NCBI RefSeq assembly: GCF_000003815.2
Contig: NC_049994.1
Coordinates: 4,630,534-4,694,533 of the forward strand
Direction: 5' to 3'
From: Branchiostoma floridae
Taxonomy: Eukaryota > Chordata > Leptocardii > Amphioxiformes > Branchiostomatidae
Length of the DNA stretch: 64,000 nt
The position numbers and the translations under genes were made by a program. Under the pieces are notes generated by a model. It ran no database searches. It had not been told where the DNA came from and saw nothing but the letters and a program-made list of their open reading frames with translations. This document shows, piece by piece, positions 11,601 to 20,600 of this stretch. Position 1 is the stretch's first letter, and each line of letters starts with the position of its first letter.

Positions 11601-14600
11601 GTCGGAGCACAGCTGGAGAAGTCCCTGCAGATGTTAAAAACTGTCAAGAAGGAGCTGAAAACAAAGGAATCTGCTGCAGAGAAGGCACACTTGCAGCATG
11701 CAGCTGTTGAGAAAGAGCTGACAGAGAGACTGCAGCACGCAGAAGCACAGCTGCAAGAGTCCCTGCAGAACAACTGCAGTCAGGACGAGTTGAAAAAGGC
11801 TGAGGAGCGAGCAACTCAAGCAGAACTTAAGCTTGGGAAAATGCTGGGCGAGAAACTGACGTTAGCTGGATCACATCTGCAGCAGAATCTCAGCCAGTGT
11901 GGCCCAGAAGAGCTGAAAGAGTTTATGGAGTTGGCTCAAGTACTTCAACAGCGGCAAAAAGAAAATGAGATGACTCTAATAGCTGGCCTTGAGAAGGAAA
12001 TAGAACTTCAGAAGAAATTGATAACTAATCTTCAACAGGGGTTAGAAACTGCCCAGGAGGAAGGGAAAACAAAGGAAGCTGCTGCAAAAATGACTCGCTT
12101 GCAGCTGGAAGCTGTGGAGAAAGCGCTGACAGAGAAACTGCAGAACACTGAAGCACAGCTGCAGGACTGCCTGCAGCTGAACTGCAGCCGGGATGAGTTG
12201 AAAAAAAGCCAGGAAGAGTTGAAAAAAACTGAGAAGAAAGTAGCTTCTCTTGAAGAGAAGCTAGATACTATCAAGAAGTTACAGAAAACACAGAAATCTG
12301 ATGCAGAAAAGGCACGCTTGCAGCATGCAGCTGTTAAGAAAGAGCTGAAAGAGAAACTGCAGCAAATTCAAGCTCAGCAGCAAAAGGATGCCTCAAAGGA
12401 AAAACAGAAGCTGCAGGAGAAAATAACTGCGCTTCAAGAGGAGTTAGAGACTGCCAAGAAGGAGCTGAAAACAAAGGAGTCTGCTGTAGAAAAGGCTGAC
12501 TTGCAGCTCACAGCTGTTGAAAAAGAGCTGACTGAAAGACTGCAGCACACGGAAGCAGAGCTACAGAAATCCCTGCAGCAGAACTACAATCAGGATGTTG
12601 CAGTTGAAAAACACACGCTCAAGGAAAAAGTAACTGCTCTTCAAGAGGAGTTAGAACATACAAAGAAGGAGCTGGCAGCAAACAAGTCTGCAGCAGAAAA
12701 GGCACACTTGCAGCATACAGCTGTGGAGAAAGAGCTGACTGAGAAACTGGAACATACAGCAACACAGCTGCAAAACCTCAACCAGAAGGTGCCAGAAGAG
12801 TTGAGAAAGGCCCAGGAGAAACTAAAGCTGACTGAAGAACAACTCCAGAAGGCCCTGCAGCAGAGCTTGAGCAGGGATGAGTTGAAAAAGGCCCAGGTGC
12901 GAGCAACTCAAGCTGAACTTCAGCTTGCAACCGTTGAGAAAGAACTGACGGAAAAACTGCGCCTTGCTGAAGCACAGAAAGTCAGTGAGAATGTGGTGGA
13001 AGAGTTGGTGAAGGCCCAGAAGCGGGCGACTCAAGCTGAAATTCAGGTTTGAACGTTATCTTCATGTTATAATTAGCCAGGGTACAATCCGGATAGTAGT
13101 TTGCTCTGACTTTTATTATACACTATATACAGTTGCTTCTCTGCTATTCTGTCTGCGAACTTGGGTCTCTAACGTCTAGAGACCCAAATTTGGACTAGGG
13201 CGCTGATTGGTCCCTACACATTAAGTGAATTAAGGGATGTTTTCAAGCATTGTTCGAACAACACCCAAAACGCCCTCAGTCCACTTGCAGGAGGGCCAGT
13301 TGGAAAGCCTCTTGGAAAGAGCGCTTTAGAACCCATTCCTTCATTTGCTCATTAACTAATGTCACCACCAAAAGGTTTGAATGTATAGTTCCCCAGACAG
13401 GTAGCAGAAGTGAACATAGGAGCAAACTACTACTTGGATGGTATCCAGGCTTTTTGTTTGTTTGCTTTTAACCTTTGTTTCTTCATGAAAGCTCAAATGG
13501 GCCTGCAGGCTCAGTCCCTTGAGTGGTTGCTTAGGCCTGGGTCACATTTCCAAGGGATGTTTTAAGAAACGAAAATTAAATCATATGCCAAGAAAAATAC
13601 ACGAATTATGCCCTTGAATCTTATTTTGACATTTTGTGCATTTTGATGTCTTTTATATAATTTTTTTTGCTCCCGATAGTTGCCCGGTCGGGCCCCTTTT
13701 TTTAAATGTGACCTAAGGGTTAGGCCAGGTCTTACTGTGTAATTAAATTTTGTACTGGACATGCAATTCAGCCTCTGGCTGCCAGGTGTCTAAAACAAAT
13801 CATTCGTCGTCGTTCACCAGGTTTTGAACTCCACGTTCCGCTGGTGCCGCTCTGAGCTGGAGGAACAGTACAGGGAGGGGGAGAGGATGTACAGGTTCTT
13901 CACGGAGAGGTGCATGCTGGGAGAACGAGAGCTGGAGAAGTTCAGCTGTGATTGGCAGGACTACACCAGCGACATCCTCAAGCAGATCACTCAGGTTCAG
14001 GTGTGTGCCTTACATGGAAAACAGTGCCATAACATCATGCATAGCACTAAACATAACACCAGGAATAGGTACTGTACAGGTCTGGACCTGTGCCTGAACT
14101 ATTTTGGTATGGTGTTGTGTTTAATGATGACAGAAACAGAAATAAAAGTTGACAGGATGTTTATGTAGACTTTGTCTAAATTTATGTATCTTATGAAGAG
14201 AACCCATGCTTTCATGTGGATCTTAAATAAAAATGGTGTTCATTTCTAACAACCATACAATTTTTCAGGGAAAATCTTTGTGCTAGGATTTATTATAAAT
14301 GTTTTAAACAGTTGAAAAGTTATTTAGCATAAGTTTATTCAGGCACAGTAACAGTACATGGATGTCCCAGTATTTTGGACCTAATACATGGTTTTCTCTG
14401 TAATACAGTGGCCAGTAATGATTATAAAGAGATACATAGGTACTGTACACATTGGCATATATAGGCCAAGGTTCACAAAAATTTTAAAGAATGTTCCAAG
14501 ACAATCACTTAATATTCAAGGCCTGTATATTGTATTGCCAGTTTGTTAGACTTAAAGATGTCATGTCAAAATATGTGCAAAATTAAATCCTTACGTGCCA

Positions 14601-17600
14601 ATTCTCTTGTTGTTGAATGATAAAAGTTCCACCATCAGTGGTTGACTGTTTCGTGTTGACCCCTCCTGCAGCTGCTGTACTCCACCAATGTCCAGAGGCT
14701 TCAGTCAGGCCAGCCGCTGTCCAGCCTTCCCCAGCTCAGCCTGGTCAGGCCACAGATGCCACGACTGCCTGACCTTACTGCAAATATGGTGAGTCCATAT
14801 ACGTGGGTGATGACTTGTTTCCGACAAAAATGGGATAGGGAATGTCCTGAGCAGCCATTGTAACCCCTGCTTCACCTATTGGGTCAGTTAGTCCTCACTC
14901 ATAGCGAGCAATTGAGCTGGAGCAAAAGTGATAGATGGACACATGAACTACAATGAAGTGGATGTAGTGAACTACAATTAAAGAAGGCACCAAACAAACT
15001 TGACATATGTCACATCAGAGGCTTGATATCTTAATCTGAAGCCAGACAGGATGCAAAGCAGAACTCGTATTATCTGTAGCATCTTTGAAGCAGATAAACT
15101 TAGTATAGTAGTAGAAGAGTTGTCAGTACAGCCATCTTTAACCCATGACTAATCAAAGGATAAAATTTTCTCTTTCATCTCAGCTGAGCCCACCTGACAG
15201 CTACAAGCTCCATCTTGTCCCACTCTGCCCTATCGCAAACCAGTCAGTCTCCAGGCCAACCAGCCCTCCACTGCCCATGCCTACTGGCAACGTAGACTGG
15301 TCTTCCTGCATCCCTCCACCAAAACCCTTGCAGGAGAAAAACTCCACTCCTGATGGCACCAGTCCCCAAGAAGCAGGGAATGAAAACCATCCTCTAAAAT
15401 CTGACCAACACGTCAGCTTACCTTCAAACTCTAAAGGCTCATCAACTGAAAACAGCAACTCTTCAACTCAGGAGAACTCAGCCTTACAGGGCAAGAGAAG
15501 TCCTGAAAATGACGTTCAACCGCCGCCGAAAGCCAGAGTTTCGGAGGACAAGAAGCGTCTTCGTTTGCCGTCTGGGATGTCGAAAGCTGCCGCTATCCCT
15601 AGCGGTGCAGTACTAGTCTCGAAGAGGAGGAGGCGCACAGAGTCTGGAAGCAGCTGTAGTTCGAATGTGACTGAGGCAAGTGTGGCATCTGTGGCTGGCT
15701 CCTCTGGTCCACCTGGACTTGTGAATCTGCAGGTTAGAGTGATTCTTTTGTTGTATGATTTTAGCTTTGTTCCAACACAAAGGACACACAGACCATGTAC
15801 AAGTATTTTCAGTAGATCATGACAACCAGGCTTTTAGCTAGCAATGCGTACAGCCGTACAATGTACGGCCTTCGCTAAAAAAATCGCAAAATGTACGCCC
15901 TGTTTTTTGGATGTACGCCTTTGGTACGCCCTTATTTTCCCGGTAACTTGAGATATTACTTTTGTTGCAGTCTTTATTTTTAAAATATTGATAAATGGAT
16001 GTTGTTTGTTGAGAAAATTTCGCTTAATTTGCCCTTGGAACACATCTTTTCTGCTATATATTTTCAATGAATTAAATGTTTGTACACATTTTTCTGTACT
16101 GTGTAAAGTTAAAACGCTGATGTTACAGGCTACAAGTAACTTTTCAGTGCATTTATTTTCAGCTATGTTCTTAACAGTAGATACACAAAAGAAATATAAG
16201 ATGTACCTGGCAGTCCTGGCTACACTTTCTCCTCTGTTGGTTTGCAGATTTTCTTGTAGACTTCTTTAGCTTGCTGTTGTTATATATGTAACAGTCAAGT
16301 TTCACCTTTAGCAGTAAGGTTAATTTACTCTCCCTGATTGTATGTATTAACTCATGAAACATTATATGTAAGGGAATCAGTGTTATATTACTTGAAAATT
16401 ACCTCATGTATTCTTTAAGCCATATCCACCTCAAATCAAAAAACACATACCGAGCCATTCTCAGGACAAAAGTAGTGTTGCAGCAAAGACAAAAATTTGG
16501 CTATATTCTACTTCAAAATGCAGGAAATAGCATTTCAGAGGCTTTAAATTTCAAAATTTTCCGGGGGAGGATACCCCCCGACCCCCCTACAATGCTCGCG
16601 CCTTCGGCGCTCGTCGCGCGGCAGATGTACACCCTAAAAAAATTCCTAGCTAAAAGCCTGATGACAACCTTCATCAGTTGGCTGATTCACTGCGGCGACT
16701 GTACCGAAACTGGATGCGTGATGATGTCAGGAGTGAATCAAAGGTGGTTGAAAGACTGAGCCTACTGCCGTCACAGTCCAGAGAGGGTTGATTTTCCCTG
16801 ATGTACACTGCCTCCTTCACGCCCTTCCATCAACCTTCTTTGAACCATGATGGTGGTAAATGCTGTCTTCCTGCCACCTTTGATTCACCCCTGATGTCAT
16901 TCCAGGAAACGTTTCTGGGAAATCAGTGCAGTCAATCAGACCTTTGATGTAGGTCGGCTTGGTGTGAGTTTCCTTTAATGTTTTTTAATGCTACCAATAT
17001 AGATGAGCTTTGATTCAAATATTTGTATGATTCTGGGTTTTATGATGGTGCTTCTTATGAATTTTGTCATTTTATTAATTTTTGTACATGTTTTCCACAA
17101 GGAACCAATGATGCCCCATACCACTTCACCTGCCAAATCTGTGAGCCAATCACCTGCAGAAAAATCTCAGCTTGCTCCAAAGTCTGGTGTGGAACTGCCT
17201 AAGCCCAGTACAGGGAATGAAGACTCCCTCCATCCAGAAACTGGCCAATCAGCTTCAAACCAAAGTCAAGACAGCCAATCAACCAACATAGTGCATGTGG
17301 CCGGCCTTGCCCAATCAGGACCAGGTTATCAGAATGTAACCGGCCTTACCCAATCAGCACAAGGTTATCAGAATGCAACCGGCCTTGCCCAATCAGCACG
17401 AGGTTACCAGGTTATCAGAATGTTACTGGCCTTGCCCAATCAGCCAGCTACATGGCACCACATCCAATGGGCTTGATGCCACCAGGATATGCAGGACAGC
17501 AAGCCTTTAGTGTTCCAAGGCAGGTGCCTCTTGGAGCTGGACTGCAGTTCCAGCCTGACATCCACAAGTTCTCCTCTACACCTCCAGGTGTCTTCGAGTT

Positions 17601-20600
17601 TGCTGGTCACCATCTAACTCCACCAAATGTCTTACCGAGGGATCAGGGAGCACACTCCCAGGTGCAACCAGGTGCTAAGGACACAGCTGAAGCACCTTCT
17701 TCACTACAACCAAACAAAGAGCAGCTGAAAGCATCTGCTAGCATCTCAACGAAAACGTCGGACAATCAGAAGACAGCCTCCTTTACCCAAGCTGTCAGGC
17801 CTAAATCAACTATCCCATCTGACAAGGCCAGGGCACTGGTGCAACAGGCACTCACAGAGGATGCACTGGACACCCAAAACAAGTACCAGGCCTTGGATAC
17901 TGGAATAGAGGACGCCACAGAAGAGGTTGATGAAGCCGCACCAGCAGCCAAAGGGGTTGCTGAACATGGCGGCTCCGATGAAACGCGGAGGAAAGCGGCG
18001 AGTCCCGTCTCACAACTGTCAAATGTCCAGCAGCTCAGCAAGTTCCCTGAGATAGAGGACAACAACAATAGCAACAATGAAGATGAGTGGCAGATGCAGG
18101 TGAGGGTTTCTCTTCATACTGTAGCTCAGACAATACATTGTACCTATAATCTGTTTGTTTTTTTAGGGATATAGTCAGTTGTGAGGCTGTGCATTTGTTG
18201 GTGTAATGGTTATGGTGTTTGACCCAGAATCCAGAGGACCTGGGGTTCACATCCCCTGACATGCTGCCAGTGTTGTGCCCTCGGGAAAGGCACATAGCAT
18301 GACCTTCCCTGCTGCACTCAGGTGTAAAACTGTGCTAAAACTTGGCTAGGAAGGGTACATGAAAAAGACAGTGTAAGGAGAGACACAACCCATTGCCCCA
18401 TTGCACTAATCTCCAAGCAAACCTGTCAATGGCAAGGCAGTATCCAAAGGGCCAACCGGTATCCAACAGACCACCAAAGGCCTGTTGGATACTACCCCTG
18501 TACCACTGATTGATCTGCTTGGACATAACTGCCCTCAAAAGGACTACCTTTACCCTTTTTTCTTTTAGTTTGAAGATGCATACAAAAGTATTTTTCAGAG
18601 TTGGTTTTGATTAGGGCTGTGTACCTAAACAAATTTCAGGTACAGGTACAGGTACAGGTACACGGGTTTAGGTACAGGTCCGGACCTGCATTTGTACCTA
18701 AAAAATTTAAACTATGTATATGTAAGTTAAACATGTAGCTAACAATAATTTCTAGTGATAAATTGTAATTTTTGTATGGGGAATTACACATTTGAATCTA
18801 AAAACAATTTCTTTTCAAGTTTTCTTCAGTTTCAACTGCAAAATTATCACCATTGTCATCGTTGATACGGGATTTACTTGTCCAGCAGTCTTAAAAAGTA
18901 GTGTTTAATAGTGATTTAGTTTGTTTAGGTACAGGTACAGGTACACATTAGGTCCGGACCTGTACCTGAACAATTTTTTAGGTATGGTACAGGTACGGGT
19001 ATTTAGGTACACAGCCCTAGTTTTGATGCAATATAAGGCAAATACTGGAGAAAAGAAAGACCTTCCCAATGTAAGATTGGGATCTTTCTGTTATTGCCTT
19101 GTCTTTGACTGTTTCTATTTGTTTGCAGCTGAGTAAGAAGAAGAGAAAAGTGCTTGCAGCAGTGAAGGAGTCGGAGGCTCCACAGACGAGCGGCAAAGCT
19201 GCCGCCAAGCAGAAACTACTGGACAGACTTCAGGCAGACCTCCCAGGCTACTCAAGGTTAGGAGGAACCAATACACATTATTGTATACATGACAGTCATA
19301 TAGGGTGTATGACAGTATGAGGGATGTCCTTACGGCTCAAATGGTAGCAGACTCACAGTTGAGCTCCTGGTTCCAATTAGTTGGTTCATGTAACTGGAAG
19401 ACCCCCGTTCAATCCTAGGAAGGACATCTTGGTTGGGGTTGCACCCATTATTCGAAGGGGATGTAAAATGGGGGTCCCGTGTTTGGGGAGCTACTGTAGT
19501 CTCTACCAGACTCCGTCCGTGGGTCGCTGTTCCCTAGCCAGCTATACTTCTCAGCTCTGGCTGGCTTACTGGCAGTGACATATGGAGTCTGATAGAGTCT
19601 GAGACTACTACCTCAAGCACATTGAAGGGGAAGGGCTAGCAACCCGTCCCTGTAATAAGATATCTTTCTACAACAACAGCAAGGAAACTTGCTGTCCGTA
19701 CAGTCACTAGCCAGCACAAGGGTACAAGCAATCAAAGAGGGTGTAGGAATTTATTACACTATCATACATGTGTATGTTGAATGTATGTTCTTGTATAGAT
19801 ATACCTGACATATAAATGTGTGTACCTATTGTTAATGTGTGTCCGTGTAAATGTACCCATAGGGAACAGTTGCTGAGCGCGGCTGCTGCAGTACGGCGTG
19901 CGAGGCATGGCACCCTCAGCAGCCTGCCGTTCTGCATCATCAGCGGAATGGTGAAGGCAGAGCTGTACAAAAGTCAGCTGCCTGCCCAGGTGGAAACATC
20001 AAATCAGCCCAGCTCACAAACCCCACCTAGCAGCCAGCTCCAAACTGCACCAAGCAACCAACCTGGGACTCGAGCCAACAACCTGGTCCAAGCCACACCG
20101 AGCAACCAACCTGGGAGTCCAGCCAGTGACCAAGCTGCTAAAGCCCCACTGAGCACAGAGGCTCAGTGCACAGGCACTACCCAGTCCTTTGAAGCTGGTA
20201 GTAGTGCCAACCAGGTTATTGAAGTGAGTATTTTTCCTGTTTTATAACAAATTTGTATAATATATGAAAATGTGGTAAAAAACTAATCTTACTGCATGTT
20301 ATTCACACCCCAAGAAGCAGTGAAGCTTTCCTCCATTTGATTCCATTATTATTTTAAATGCATTTAAGTTTGCATTGATTTAATTTTGCCATGAGAAAAA
20401 AAAATGTGTTCACAGTGGTTTGGAAATTGCAATAGCACTATAGACACATACTGGTACAGTAATGGGAATGACAGCAAGTCTAAAACCACCTAGTAGGGAC
20501 TCAGCAAGGGTGCTATGTAAAGATAGACAGAACAATTCCCTCTATCATCATTATGTTGTACAATGTATAGTGCATTTAACATGTAGAACTTAGACAAGAC

